A stretch of DNA of 64,000 bases from Alkanindiges hydrocarboniclasticus (GCF_001982605.1 NZ_MLCN01000014.1:80286-144285), one strand, 5' to 3'. Counted from the first letter of the stretch, positions 53,941 to 63,481 are shown. A program made the numbers and translations. The notes: generated from the letters alone by a model not told the origin.

Positions 53941-55443
53941 TCAGCTTTCCGCCACTTCACCGGCATGCTGATCCAGCAGGTATTCATTTAAATTAAAATG
54001 GCTAAGCTGCTGGCGCATTTTAAAGGTCGTCCACGGCCACACTGTACTGTTACGGCCATTACGGTCAATAAAATAACTGCTGCATCCGCCGCTGTTCCAG
54101 ACGGTATTTTTTAAGGCATCCTGCACGCGGCTATTGAAGGCTGCAATACGTTCCGGGTCTGGCTCAATGCTGCGAATGTCATGCTGGCGAGCCTGCCGGA
54201 TTGCATCCATGATATAGCCCAGTTGCGCTTCAATAATAATAAATGCCGAGGAACTAACCGCAATATTGGGGCCAAACATCAAAAATCCATTGGGGCAGTC
54301 GGCCACCATGGTGCCCATATAGCCTTCTGGGCTGCCTTGCCATACGGCTGCCATGTTTTGCCCATGGCGGTTATAGATACGCTGGGCAATTGGTGGCTCG
54401 GCAATTTCAAAGCCTGTACCCAGAATAATCACATCAGCCTCAATCTGGCTGCCATCAGCCGCAATCAGGGTGTTGCCGCGAATTTCCTGCAAACCACTGG
54501 CAATTACCTCAACGTTGGGCTGTGCCAGTGCCGGATACCAGTCATTGGATTGCAGCACCCGTTTGCAGCCAATCACATAACCGGGAGTTAGCTTACGACG
54601 CAGGGCTGGGTCTTTAATGGCATAGTGAAGGTTAAAGCGGGCCAGCCGCTGAAACTGCTGCATGGCCGCCTTGCTTTGCATGCCACCATTCAGGGTTTCA
54701 AAAATAGCATATACCGTGCTGCGCATGGCTTGCTGGGCTAAGGGCAGGAAGCGGAACAGCTGCTGTACCGATGCAGGCAGGCTGCTGTCCATCTTGGGCA
54801 ATACCCAGTGCGGCGTGCGCTGGAACACGCTGAGCTGTTTTACTTTGGGCTGGATCTGTGGCACAAACTGAATGGCCGAAGCACCCGTACCAATTACTGC
54901 CACACGTTTGCCCGTTAAATCAATATCATGCCGCCAGCGCGAGGAATGAAAAATCTCACCGCTAAAGCTGTCAATACCTTTTACCTTGGGGAACACCGGC
55001 TCATGCATGGGGCCACAGGCCATAATCACAAAGCGCGCACAAAATTCGCCCTGCGTGGTGGCAACAGTCCAGCAGTCGGTGGTGTCCGACCAGTGTGCGG
55101 ATAAGACTTCCTGACCAAAGCGGACATGCGGCATTACCGCATATTGCTCGGCGGTGTGTTGCAGGTATTGCTTGATTTCGGCCTGTCCTGCAAACACACG
55201 GCTCCAGTGCGGATTGGGCGCAAACGAATAGGAATACAGGCTGGATGGCACATCACAGGCACAGCCGGGATAGGTGTTTTCACGCCATACACCGCCCAGC
55301 TCAGCCGCTTTTTCCAGTAGCACAAAGTTTTCAATACCGGCTTGTTTGAGCTGAATGGCGGCCCCCAGTCCTGCAAAGCCGCCGCCCATCACAATCACTT
55401 CATAACAGGGGCTGGCCGACAAGTTAGCAAAGTTTTTCATCAT
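53941..55443 (-). CDS. Flavin-containing (Baeyer-Villiger-type) monooxygenase (500 aa)
   Basis: Two Rossmann loops are clear: FAD-binding VMGGGFAGLGAAIQ (~18-31) and NADPH-binding VIGTGASAIQFVPQI (~183). Between them FSGEIFHSSRW (~157) matches the F-x-G-x-x-x-H-x-x-x-W Baeyer-Villiger fingerprint, though the usual final P/D is RHD here. GGVWRENTYPGCACDVPS is typical. Such enzymes convert ketones to esters or oxygenate other lipophilic substrates with NADPH and O2. The neighbouring hydrolase could open the ester or lactone produced; this is inference. MMK start with GAGAG just upstream. Confidence 0.92.
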   Translation of the reverse strand: MMKNFANLSASPCYEVIVMGGGFAGLGAAIQLKQAGIENFVLLEKAAELGGVWRENTYPGCACDVPSSLYSYSFAPNPHWSRVFAGQAEIKQYLQHTAEQYAVMPHVRFGQEVLSAHWSDTTDCWTVATTQGEFCARFVIMACGPMHEPVFPKVKGIDSFSGEIFHSSRWRHDIDLTGKRVAVIGTGASAIQFVPQIQPKVKQLSVFQRTPHWVLPKMDSSLPASVQQLFRFLPLAQQAMRSTVYAIFETLNGGMQSKAAMQQFQRLARFNLHYAIKDPALRRKLTPGYVIGCKRVLQSNDWYPALAQPNVEVIASGLQEIRGNTLIAADGSQIEADVIILGTGFEIAEPPIAQRIYNRHGQNMAAVWQGSPEGYMGTMVADCPNGFLMFGPNIAVSSSAFIIIEAQLGYIMDAIRQARQHDIRSIEPDPERIAAFNSRVQDALKNTVWNSGGCSSYFIDRNGRNSTVWPWTTFKMRQQLSHFNLNEYLLDQHAGEVAES

Positions 55444-55810
55444 GTCTCTCAGGATTTATTATTAAGAATCTGTAGAAAGTGCATTAAAAGCATAGTGGCA
55501 TGCCTGCTGGCAATCTTCAAAATCCGAAAGCATCGTTTTTATGGGATAGGCGGTATTCTTTGCCAATTACATGCAGTGTTATGACAAAAACAGCTTTTTA
55601 GCCACAAAGTTTAATGGCAGGTATGGCGCAATGACAGTAACAACACCTAAAAATGAGACCCTTACAAATGACGCCCTGCACGTGAAGAGATAACGTGTAT
55701 AGCAAAGCACAAATCGCAAAAAAGCGACTCAGTGGTCGCTTTTTTGTCGGGTTTACAAAGGAATGTAAGCCACTCCCTGTAAGGAATCCTGTGTTAAGGA
55801 TAAGTACGGT
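55444..55810 (-). other. Intergenic region between the monooxygenase and DUF1328 genes
   Basis: This 367-base gap has no credible gene. Its right part holds the terminator at 55717-55746 for the DUF1328 gene; the left part should contain the monooxygenase promoter, but no clear -35/-10 pair stands out. Confidence 0.5.
55717..55746. terminator. Rho-independent terminator after the DUF1328 gene
   Basis: CAAAAAAGCGAC (55717-55728) pairs perfectly with GTCGCTTTTTTG (55735-55746) around a 6-nt loop. On the minus strand it follows the DUF1328 stop at 55811 by 65 bases. Confidence 0.8.
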
Positions 55811-55972
55811 TTATGGCATTCTACCGCGGCTAACAAAGGCCACTACAGCCAGAATAATAGCCACCACCAGGAAGATAATAGCGAAGTCTTGAGACAAGCC
55901 TGCTACACCACCGAAACCTAACAAACTTGCAATTAAGGCGATAACTGCAAAAATGATTGCCCAACGAAACAT
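55811..55972 (-). CDS. DUF1328 (YtjA-type) small membrane protein (53 aa)
   Basis: The translation starts [20 protein letters not shown] and ends [11 protein letters not shown]; it has two hydrophobic helices joined by [11 protein letters not shown], the DUF1328 signature. GGAG lies eight bases before the ATG. Members are short inner-membrane proteins often induced by envelope or stationary-phase stress, with no known biochemical role. The gene has its own terminator at 55717-55746. Confidence 0.88.
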   Translation of the reverse strand: MFRWAIIFAVIALIASLLGFGGVAGLSQDFAIIFLVVAIILAVVAFVSRGRMP

Positions 55973-56274
55973 GATAAATTCTCCATTTATAAAATTTGTT
56001 TTTTTAATATAAGCGCTTAAAAAAAATGGGCTGTTTAATTTGTGTTCGGTTTTGCACCCTTATGTTGCATCCTGAAATAAACAGATACATCCTTGGTTTT
56101 TACTAAAAAACTTTTATTATCAATTGGTTAAAATAAAATATAATGAAATCTGTTAGTGAACAAAGCTTACAGGAGGTGAACACTTTAGGGCAGCCGTTTG
56201 CACAGCTTAACCCAACTAAAATAATCCACCCACTGAGATACTGTAGAGCTTAGCGGTTTTGTATCAAAATATGA
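55973..56274 (-). other. Intergenic region upstream of the DUF1328 gene
   Basis: A 302-base gap between the DUF1328 start and the DedA stop, very AT-rich near 56000-56160 where the DUF1328 promoter should lie. It contains AGGAGGTG at 56171-56178 on the plus strand but no start codon follows at a usable distance. Nothing else is seen. Confidence 0.45.
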
Positions 56275-56919
56275 CTAGTTTTTTGTCTTGTGCTTTGTCG
56301 CTGGCCAGTACTGGCGCAGCATTTCCAGCACAGCAGGTAGCATGCTGATGCCAATAATGGCAAAAATGACGTAGGTGAAGTTATCCTTGATGATGGGCAG
56401 GTTGCCAAAGAAAAAACCCAGCCAGATAAACGATAAAATCCAGGCTGCCCCGCCAAGCACGTTAAACATTAAAAAACGGGGATAATGCATGTGGCTGACC
56501 CCGGCAATAAAGGGGGCAAAGGTACGGATAATTGGCAGGAAGCGGGCAAAAATAATGGTCTTGCCCCCATGCTTTTCAAAGAAGGACTGGGTTTTTAGCA
56601 AATGGTCGCGCTTGATAAAACGCAGGTTCATGTTAAACACGCGCGGACCAATATAACGGCCCACCTGATAATTAAGCGAATCCCCCATAACGGCCGCAAT
56701 AAAGAGCAGGATGCTGAGCAGTACCGGGTCCATGGCACCGGTTGCAGCAATGGCACCGGCTGCAAACAGCAGGCTGTCACCGGGCAGGAGTGGCATTACC
56801 ACAAGGCCGGTTTCTACAAAAATGATCAAAAACAGGATGGCATAAATCCATGTGCCGTAATCACGAACAAATTCAAGCAGGTGCTGGTCAACATGCAGGA
56901 TAAAATCAATCAGTTCCAT
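56275..56919 (-). CDS. DedA/SNARE-associated family membrane protein (214 aa)
   Basis: Hallmarks of DedA proteins are PLLPGDSLLFAAGA (~45), NYQVGRYIGPRVF and the F-x-R-x-x-P-x-x-R-T segment IIFARFLPIIRTFAPFIAGV (~125), plus FNVLGGAAWI. Five to six membrane segments span the inner membrane. The family includes lipid-carrier flippases for undecaprenyl phosphate and related lipids; this member's substrate is not fixed. The start at MELIDFILH (56919) is chosen because family members begin there; an ATG at 56946 is in frame. Single gene. Confidence 0.92.
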   Translation of the reverse strand: MELIDFILHVDQHLLEFVRDYGTWIYAILFLIIFVETGLVVMPLLPGDSLLFAAGAIAATGAMDPVLLSILLFIAAVMGDSLNYQVGRYIGPRVFNMNLRFIKRDHLLKTQSFFEKHGGKTIIFARFLPIIRTFAPFIAGVSHMHYPRFLMFNVLGGAAWILSFIWLGFFFGNLPIIKDNFTYVIFAIIGISMLPAVLEMLRQYWPATKHKTKN

Positions 56920-57110
56920 TCGGGCAGAGTCAGGCAAAATTTGCATCAGATGCTAGCAATAGTCTGCCGGACTGTCATTAACTTGTCCGGACGAATACAA
57001 AATAAATAAGACTGGCTTAATAAGCGGTTGTAAATGGTGGCTGTGGAAAGCCCGGACTAAGCATAGCCAACTGGTTGGGCCGCAGGACTACACCGGGCCA
57101 GCAAGCCTGC

Positions 57111-57767
57111 TTAGCGGACTGCCATGTGGCGTGAACCAGCAATAATCATGTGAATCATGTCCACGGTCTGGGTCAGGATGCGGTTCTGGCTTTCGGTATC
57201 CTGTTCCATGGCATTGGCCCCCATGGCAAACACCAGCCGGGTAATGGCCTTGGCCACTAAATCAGGCGCATACAACTGGTTGCCATGCAACTGTTCCAGC
57301 CGTACCAGATCTTCTTTGAGCTCAGTTTCAAAAAAGCACAGTTGCTGTTCGACAGCCTGCTTGAATGCGGCTGAACCCACCTTGCCCTCACGCAATAACA
57401 ATTGCAGGTTACTTTGTTCCACCCGCAACTGTTCCATGAAGACCTCCATTGAAGTTTGCACCACACTGCGTTCACGCGAGGCACGTTGCCGGGCTGTGCC
57501 AATAATGCTGCGCAGGGCGCTACCAGCCTGTTCAATCAGGGCAATGGCCAGCTCGTCAATATCACGAAAATGCCGGTAAAAACTATTGGGCGCAATTCCG
57601 GCTTCCCGGGCTACTTCGCGCAGGCTTAAGCTTGACACACTGCGGTGCGGCCCCAGCAATTGCAGGGCAGCATCAATAATTTCTGCACGGCTAATAGAAA
57701 CCCTGCGGCCCTGCGGGGTACGTTTTTCCAGTTCAGCAGCAGTGGCAGCAGGATGAGGCAATTCCAT
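57111..57767 (-). CDS. TetR-family repressor of fatty acid desaturation (FabR/DesT-like, 218 aa)
   Basis: The helix-turn-helix lies at ~28-72 (IIDAALQLLGPHRSVSSLSL, then GIAPNSFYRHFRDIDELAIA); the G-x-x-x-N-S-F-Y-R-H-F recognition helix is typical of FabR and DesT. The C-terminal domain is helical. It is divergent from the reductase-desaturase pair, as in DesT systems, which sense the saturated to unsaturated acyl-CoA ratio. The gap of 121 bases holds an AT-rich promoter region with a short palindrome at 57840-57853. Confidence 0.9.
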   Translation of the reverse strand: MELPHPAATAAELEKRTPQGRRVSISRAEIIDAALQLLGPHRSVSSLSLREVAREAGIAPNSFYRHFRDIDELAIALIEQAGSALRSIIGTARQRASRERSVVQTSMEVFMEQLRVEQSNLQLLLREGKVGSAAFKQAVEQQLCFFETELKEDLVRLEQLHGNQLYAPDLVAKAITRLVFAMGANAMEQDTESQNRILTQTVDMIHMIIAGSRHMAVR

Positions 57768-57839
57768 GAATGGCAGGCAAGTTAACAGGTCAGTTTCATT
57801 ATAAAGACAAAAAACAGGAAAAGATAATATACAACTGTC

Positions 57840-57853
57840 TATACGTATGTATA
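57840..57853. promoter_or_regulatory. Palindrome in the divergent desaturase promoter region
   Basis: TATAC-GTAT-GTATA (57840-57853) is symmetrical at its arms and contains the perfect ATACGTAT. A TATAAT -10 candidate for the reductase gene overlaps its end (57850-57855). It is a possible operator for the FabR/DesT-like protein; it does not resemble known DesT or FabR sites that I recall. Confidence 0.35.
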
Positions 57854-57888
57854 ATAACTAGCCTGTTTTACAGTTATCAAGGTTTTTC

Positions 57889-59055
57889 ATGCTTAAAATC
57901 CTGTCTGCTTCACCCCATAGCAAGTTGCCAGTTACCCGCTCAACACGTGTAATGTCATCAAATGCCACGTTGACTACATGGCAGCGCTTGGCCGGTTTTG
58001 CAGAGGCTGTAATCGACCATAACACCGTTAATTTCTGGGCCAGCAAGCTGAATCCGCTATGGTCAATCAATCAGCCCATGGCCAGAATTGTGGCGCGTAC
58101 AGAAGCAGCCAGTAATAGTGTAACCCTGATTTTAAAACCCAACCGGCATGTGGTTATGCCGCAGGCAGGCCAGCATATTACAGTAGCTACCGATATTAAT
58201 GGCGTGCGTATTGCCCGTAGTTATAGTACCAGCAGCGTGGCTGAGCAGCCTGGCTTACTGGCAATCACGGTTAAACAGATAGAAGGCGGGCGCTTAAGCA
58301 ACTGGTTATGCCTGCAAGCGCGTGAAGGGGATGTGTTGTATCTGGGCCAGCCGTTTGGTGATTTTCAGTGGCCTGCACAACAACACCCAGTGTTGCTGCT
58401 GGCCGCAGGCAGTGGCATTACCCCCATGATCAGCCTGTTGCGCCAATATGCAGCCCAGCAATTGCCCAGCAAACAAGTGGTGCAACTGCATTATTGGGTG
58501 CGCAGCCGTGAGGAAGCCTGTTTTATCGATGAATTGCTGGCATTGCCCAAAATCCAGCCGAATTTTTCCCTTCATGTTTATTTAACCCAGCAAAATCAAA
58601 GCCAGCCACATGAATACACAGGCCGCATTAATACCAGCCATTTTTCTCAGCAGGAAGACCTGAGCAATAGCCATGTGTTGGCCTGCGGGCCATCCGGTTT
58701 TGTGAGTAACGCGCAGCAAATCCTGCAAGCCCAGGTGGCCTCGTTTCAGGCCGAAGCTTTTTCGCCGCCACAAATCAGGCCTGATGCTCACGATAATGAA
58801 ACCGTACAAATTACCCTGCAACGACAGCAGCGTATCTTAACCATTCCTACAGGCCAGTCCATTCTGGCTGCACTGGAGGCAGAAGGCATTAACCATCCCA
58901 GCGGTTGCCGCATGGGCCTGTGTAATACCTGTGCCTGCCCTAAGGTGTCCGGCACTACCGAGCACCTGATTTCCGGCGAACAGCAACAGGATGAAAACCC
59001 GGCCTTACGGGTTTGTGTGAGCCGGGCGCGCAGCAATCTGGTACTGGATATTTAA
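57889..59055 (+). CDS. Ferredoxin-type NAD(P)H reductase, electron donor to the desaturase (388 aa)
   Basis: Three modules appear in order: FAD-binding (RIARSYSTSS, ~105), NAD(P)-binding (LLAAGSGITPMISLLRQYA, ~170) and a C-terminal plant-type 2Fe-2S domain with cysteines at ~340, 345 and 348 (GCRMGLCNTCAC) and ~378 (RVCVSRA). The family passes electrons from NAD(P)H to membrane desaturases. It is followed 78 bases later by the acyl-CoA desaturase, and both should be repressed by the divergent TetR protein. A ~50-residue leader precedes the FAD module. Confidence 0.93.
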   Translation: MLKILSASPHSKLPVTRSTRVMSSNATLTTWQRLAGFAEAVIDHNTVNFWASKLNPLWSINQPMARIVARTEAASNSVTLILKPNRHVVMPQAGQHITVATDINGVRIARSYSTSSVAEQPGLLAITVKQIEGGRLSNWLCLQAREGDVLYLGQPFGDFQWPAQQHPVLLLAAGSGITPMISLLRQYAAQQLPSKQVVQLHYWVRSREEACFIDELLALPKIQPNFSLHVYLTQQNQSQPHEYTGRINTSHFSQQEDLSNSHVLACGPSGFVSNAQQILQAQVASFQAEAFSPPQIRPDAHDNETVQITLQRQQRILTIPTGQSILAALEAEGINHPSGCRMGLCNTCACPKVSGTTEHLISGEQQQDENPALRVCVSRARSNLVLDI

Positions 59056-59133
59056 GCCACTGTTTGCCCTTGCACCACCACTTAAAAGCTAACTGAAAAG
59101 CGCTACACAGAATATGAAAGAGGATACCGTGCC

Positions 59134-60258
59134 ATGTTATTAAAAAAGCCAAGATTCAAGCTTCCCCAAGGCCAAAAGAGCCGTTCTTTAAATGCTGCCG
59201 AGCTGGATATGCTGGCTATGGAACTGGATGCCCTGCGCCAGCAAACCTTAAGTGAGCTTGGTGAGCATGATGCCAAGTATATCCGCAAGATTGTGGCATC
59301 CGTGCGCTACACCGCCATGGCAGGCCGCGGCCTGCTGTTTTTAGGCTGGTTTCCACCGGCCTGGCTGGCTGGCACCACCTTGCTGGGTATTGCCAAGATT
59401 ATGGAAAACATGGAACTGGCGCATAATGTGATGCATGGCCAGTATGACTGGATGAATGACCCGGCCCTGCAAGGCAAAAGCTACGAGTGGGACACTGTCG
59501 GCACAAGTGATAACTGGCGTAAAACCCATAATTTTAAGCACCACACCTATACCAATGTCAAAGGTATGGATGATGACGTGGGCTATGGTTTGCTGCGTAT
59601 TTTCCCCGAGCAGCGCTGGCATCCGTTTTATCTGGGCCAGCCGCTGTATGCATTGACACTGGCCATGCTGTTCCAGTGGGGCGTGGCCATTCAGGACCTT
59701 GAAATTGGCAAATACCTGCAAGGCCGCATGAGCAAGCAGGAATTTATGGCGCGCTGGCAACCTACCAAGCAAAAGATTATCAAGCAACTGTTCAAGGACT
59801 ACGTGTTTTTCCCAGCCATTGCCGGACCCATGGCTATTCCGGTGTTCTTGGGTAATCTGGCTGCCAATGGCATGCGTAATCTGTGGACATTCAGCATTAT
59901 TTTTTGTGGTCATTTTACCGAAGATGCCGAACTTTTCCCCAAATCTGTGGTGGAAAACGAAAGCCGCGGTCACTGGTATTATCGCCAGATTCGCGGTTCT
60001 TCCAATTTAAGTGGTGGCAAGCTGTTACATTTGCTGTCTGGCAACCTGAGCCACCAGATTGAGCATCACCTGTTTCCGGATATTCCGGCCCATCGCTATG
60101 CCGAGCTTGCACCTAAGGTACAGGAAATCTGTGCGCGTTATGGAATTCATTACAATACCGGTCGCTTTAGTAAACAGTTTGGACAGGTACTGTGGCGGAT
60201 TTTACGACACAGTTTGCCCAGTCAGCCCAAAATGGCACAGGTGGTGCAAGCGGTTTAA
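59134..60258 (+). CDS. Acyl-CoA/fatty acid desaturase (374 aa)
   Basis: The three di-iron histidine boxes are HNVMHG (~95), HNFKHHTYTN (~132) and HQIEHHLFPD (~306), as in membrane delta-9-type desaturases. Membrane helices lie between them (AWLAGTTLLGIAKIM, LYALTLAMLFQWGVA, FFPAIAGPMAIPVFLG). It makes unsaturated fatty acids from acyl-CoA, adjusting membrane fluidity, with electrons from the reductase encoded just upstream. AAAGAGGATACC precedes the ATG. The FabR/DesT-like repressor is divergent, so the trio looks like a self-contained regulon. Confidence 0.95.
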   Translation: MLLKKPRFKLPQGQKSRSLNAAELDMLAMELDALRQQTLSELGEHDAKYIRKIVASVRYTAMAGRGLLFLGWFPPAWLAGTTLLGIAKIMENMELAHNVMHGQYDWMNDPALQGKSYEWDTVGTSDNWRKTHNFKHHTYTNVKGMDDDVGYGLLRIFPEQRWHPFYLGQPLYALTLAMLFQWGVAIQDLEIGKYLQGRMSKQEFMARWQPTKQKIIKQLFKDYVFFPAIAGPMAIPVFLGNLAANGMRNLWTFSIIFCGHFTEDAELFPKSVVENESRGHWYYRQIRGSSNLSGGKLLHLLSGNLSHQIEHHLFPDIPAHRYAELAPKVQEICARYGIHYNTGRFSKQFGQVLWRILRHSLPSQPKMAQVVQAV

Positions 60259-60275
60259 TCATTAAAACAGGGAAG

Positions 60276-60296
60276 ACGCTGGGTTTTCCCCAGCGT
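60276..60296. terminator. Hairpin between desaturase and dadA
   Basis: ACGCTGGG (60276-60283) pairs with CCCAGCGT (60289-60296) around a 5-nt loop, in the 37-base gap of the convergent genes. U-runs are weak on both sides; the arm reaches the last base of the dadA stop codon. Confidence 0.5.
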
Positions 60297-61549
60297 TATA
60301 AGCCGCAAAAGGCAAAATCTACCTCTGGTTTTTGCCCGGCCACAATATCAGCCAGTGCCCGGCCCGAACCACAGGCATGCGTCCAGCCCAGTGTGCCATG
60401 CCCGGTATCCAGCCAGAGATTAGTAATTTTTGAGCGGCCAATATACGGCACGTTGGATGGCGTTGCCGGGCGCAGGCCTGTCCAGTAGTGCACCCGGTCA
60501 ATATCAACAACATCAGGAAATAACAGCATCACACGCCGGGTAATGGCCTTGCAGCGTACCTCATTCAGTTCGGTACTATAGCCATTCAATTCAGCGGTGC
60601 CAGCAACCCGCAAGCGGTCTCCCAGCCGTGAAAATACCAGCTTGAATTCATCATCAGTCAGGCTGACATTGGGGGCTTTATCGGCCTGAATAATCGGGAA
60701 GGTGGCTGAATAACCCTTGGCTGGATAAATCAGCAAGTCCAGACCCAGCGGTTTAACCAGTTGCGGACTATAACTGCCCAGCGCCAGCACATAATTATCT
60801 GCTGTGAAGGTTTGTTCGCCCTGATCGCTTTTAGTTCGGACACCGGTAATTTTCTGGCCATCACTATTGAGCGCCACAATGCTGCTGTTATACAAAAACT
60901 GCACGCCTTGTGCAGCGCACAGGCTGGCCAGATTTTGGGTAAACTGATGCGCATCGCCGGATTCATCTGCTGCGGTATAGGTGGCACCAGCAATCTGGTG
61001 CTGAATAGATGCCAAAGCAGGTTCCAGTGCAATGGCTTGCTGTGTACTAATCACATGGCGGTCACAGCCAAATTCACGCATGATTTTAGCGGGTTCCAAT
61101 GCCTCTGCAAATTCCTGTTCACTGGTATAAAAATGCAAAATGCCCTTGCTTAATTCATCATAGTGAATCCCAGTGTCGCGCCTAAGCTGCTGTAGGGCGC
61201 GACGTGAATAAGTGCCCAGATTAACAATTTGAATAATATTGTGCCGGGTTCGCTCCGGTGTACATTCCCTTAAAAACTGCATGCCCCAGCGCCATTGCAA
61301 CAGGTCCGCACGCAGGCGAAATAATAACGGCGCATCTTCTTTCATTAGCCATTTAAGTACTTTTTTGGGCGCACCCGGATTGGCCCAAGGCTCGGCATGC
61401 GATACCGAAATCTGGCCGCCATTGGCAAACGAGGTTTCAAGACCAGCCCCGGACTGCCGCTCAATGACTGTGACCTCAAAGCCTTTTTGCCTTAAATACC
61501 ATGCTGCTGTTATGCCAATAACACCCGCACCCAACACAATGATTTTCAT
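60296..61549 (-). CDS. dadA: D-amino acid dehydrogenase small subunit
   Basis: DadA oxidises D-amino acids, chiefly D-alanine, to oxo acids, passing electrons to the respiratory chain from the inner face of the membrane. The FAD loop IIVLGAGVIGITAAWYLRQ is at ~3-20, with TSFANGGQISVSHAEPWANP (~39), ATYTAADESGDAHQFTQNLA (~190) and the C-terminal TGLRPATPSNVPYIGRSKI and GHGTLGWTHACGSGRALADI. Length 417 is typical. No alanine racemase or Lrp-type regulator lies beside it. Confidence 0.94.
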   Translation of the reverse strand: MKIIVLGAGVIGITAAWYLRQKGFEVTVIERQSGAGLETSFANGGQISVSHAEPWANPGAPKKVLKWLMKEDAPLLFRLRADLLQWRWGMQFLRECTPERTRHNIIQIVNLGTYSRRALQQLRRDTGIHYDELSKGILHFYTSEQEFAEALEPAKIMREFGCDRHVISTQQAIALEPALASIQHQIAGATYTAADESGDAHQFTQNLASLCAAQGVQFLYNSSIVALNSDGQKITGVRTKSDQGEQTFTADNYVLALGSYSPQLVKPLGLDLLIYPAKGYSATFPIIQADKAPNVSLTDDEFKLVFSRLGDRLRVAGTAELNGYSTELNEVRCKAITRRVMLLFPDVVDIDRVHYWTGLRPATPSNVPYIGRSKITNLWLDTGHGTLGWTHACGSGRALADIVAGQKPEVDFAFCGL

Positions 61550-61766
61550 GAGTTTGCCCTCTTATCAATGATTTATGGCAGGCATAAATCATTATTCAGA
61601 CATCACTTACATGTAGCATGAAACAGGCCAAGACAATGCTGTGGGACTGCTGCTTTTGGTAAGGCTTTGTGCGTGGTGCGCAAATTGTGTGCCAAGCCTT
61701 CGCGCCATCCAATAAAAATGCTAGAATAACGCGCTAAATTTTCACTTTATTTGAAGCCCGCCTGCC

Positions 61767-63368
61767 ATGACTGCTAATCAGCCCAATGCGCAAATTAATG
61801 CGCAAATCAATACGTCAATCACTGGGGACCGTATTCTTATTCTGGATTTTGGCTCGCAATACAGCCAGCTGATTGCCCGTCGTGTGCGCGAAGCCGGCGT
61901 ATATTCCGAAATGTACGCCTATGACATGTCTGATGACGACATTCGCGCCTTTGCGCCAAGCGGCATTATCCTGTCTGGCGGGCCGGAAAGCACCACGGTT
62001 GAGGGCAGCCCGCGCGCGCCGGACGTGGTATTTAACCTTGGCGTGCCGGTACTGGGCATTTGCTACGGCATGCAAACCATGGCCATGCAACTGGGCGGTG
62101 ACGTGCAGTCCAGTGACTTTCAGGAATTTGGCCGTGCCGATGTGATCCATGAGTTCCCGGATCGCCTGTTTGCAGGTATTGAGGATGAACCCAAAAAACT
62201 GCGCGTGTGGATGAGCCACGGTGATAAAGTGGTCAAGCTGCCAGAAGGTTTTCAGATTAGCGCCAGCACCCCAAGCTGCCCGATTGCCGCCATGAGTGAT
62301 GAAACCCGTAATTTCTATGGCGTCCAGTTCCACCCGGAAGTGACCCATACCCTGCAAGGCGAGGCGTTGATTTCGCGCTTTGTGCATGGCATTTGCGGTT
62401 GCGGTAATTTATGGACACCGGAACACATTATTGACTTGCGTGTCGAGCAACTACGTGAACAAATTGCTGAGGAAAAAGTGTTGCTGGGTCTGTCCGGTGG
62501 CGTGGATTCTTCCGTGGTTGCTGCGCTGCTGCACAAGGCCATTGGTGACCAACTGACCTGTGTGTTTGTAGACAATGGTTTGCTGCGCCTGCATGAAGGT
62601 GATCAGGTGATGCAAATGTTTGCTGAAAACATGGGCATTCGGGTGATTCGTGCCGATGCCGAGCAGCGCTTCCTGACTGCCTTGGCGGGTGAAGCTGATC
62701 CTGAGAAAAAACGCAAGATTATTGGCCGCGAATTTATTGAAGTATTCACCGAAGAAGCCCGCAAGCTCGAAGGCGTGAAGTTTCTGGCACAGGGCACCAT
62801 TTATCCCGACGTTATTGAATCAGCGGCCACCAAGCATGGCAAGGCGCATGTAATCAAATCGCACCATAATGTGGGCGGCTTGCCGGACGACTTGGCCTTT
62901 GATCTGGTTGAGCCATTGCGTGACCTGTTTAAGGATGAAGTGCGCAAGCTGGGCACCACCTTGGGCCTGCCACACAGCATGATTTACCGTCATCCATTTC
63001 CGGGGCCGGGCCTTGGTGTGCGGATTCTAGGTGAAGTGAAAAAGGAATATGCCGACATTCTGCGCCGTGCCGATGACATCTTTATGCAAGAGCTGCGTGC
63101 CAGTGGCTGGTATGACAAAACCGCGCAGGCCTTTGCGGTATTCCAGCCGGTAAAATCGGTAGGCGTGGTGGGTGATGGCCGCCGTTATGCGTGGGTGATT
63201 GCGCTGCGTGCGGTAGAAACCGTTGACTTCATGACCGCGCGTTTTGCTCACTTGCCGTATGATCTGGTGGAAACCATTTCCAACCGCATCATGAATGAGA
63301 TCAAGGAAGTATCGCGCGTAGTATATGACGTGAGTAGCAAGCCACCCGCAACGATTGAATGGGAGTAA
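61767..63368 (+). CDS. guaA: GMP synthase (glutamine-hydrolysing)
   Basis: GuaA converts XMP to GMP using glutamine nitrogen and ATP. The class-I amidotransferase triad is Cys in GICYGMQTM (~99) and His/Glu in FHPEVTH (~190); the ATP-PPase P-loop is [12 protein letters not shown] (~243); the C-terminal dimer domain has [12 protein letters not shown] and ends PPATIEWE. An unusual N-terminal stretch of Gln/Asn/Ile repeats ([11 protein letters not shown]) precedes [11 protein letters not shown], making it about 10 residues longer than common forms. It is the last conserved gene before the AT-rich region. Confidence 0.98.
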   Translation: MTANQPNAQINAQINTSITGDRILILDFGSQYSQLIARRVREAGVYSEMYAYDMSDDDIRAFAPSGIILSGGPESTTVEGSPRAPDVVFNLGVPVLGICYGMQTMAMQLGGDVQSSDFQEFGRADVIHEFPDRLFAGIEDEPKKLRVWMSHGDKVVKLPEGFQISASTPSCPIAAMSDETRNFYGVQFHPEVTHTLQGEALISRFVHGICGCGNLWTPEHIIDLRVEQLREQIAEEKVLLGLSGGVDSSVVAALLHKAIGDQLTCVFVDNGLLRLHEGDQVMQMFAENMGIRVIRADAEQRFLTALAGEADPEKKRKIIGREFIEVFTEEARKLEGVKFLAQGTIYPDVIESAATKHGKAHVIKSHHNVGGLPDDLAFDLVEPLRDLFKDEVRKLGTTLGLPHSMIYRHPFPGPGLGVRILGEVKKEYADILRRADDIFMQELRASGWYDKTAQAFAVFQPVKSVGVVGDGRRYAWVIALRAVETVDFMTARFAHLPYDLVETISNRIMNEIKEVSRVVYDVSSKPPATIEWE

Positions 63369-63379
63369 ATTCGGGGTTT

Positions 63380-63481
63380 CTGAAAGCAATGCTTTCAGCC
63401 GAAGTTACGCCCTTGCGGTGCAATGCACCTCATATGCTCGCGGCAGCACTGGGATTTCACGGAGCACTGCTCCGTGCCAGT
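63380..63481. repeat. Cluster of three triloop hairpins after guaA
   Basis: Three short perfect hairpins occur in ~100 bases: CTGAAAGC/GCTTTCAG (63380-63398, loop AAT), GGTGC/GCACC (63417-63429, loop AAT) and CACGGAGC/GCTCCGTG (63458-63476, loop ACT), the last enclosed by ACTGG/CCAGT (63448-63481). It is GC-richer than the sequence to its right. It could be a REP-like element, a structured RNA or a mobile-element remnant; no coding frame is convincing. Confidence 0.5.

Noticed and set aside
55695..55892. 65-residue plus-strand open frame across the terminator and DUF1328 gene
   Set aside because: It runs through a perfect terminator hairpin and is antisense to a recognised gene.
56171..56253. 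Strong AGGAGGTG with a GTG-initiated 25-codon frame
   Set aside because: The GTG lies inside the Shine-Dalgarno-like sequence itself and the peptide has no recognisable features.
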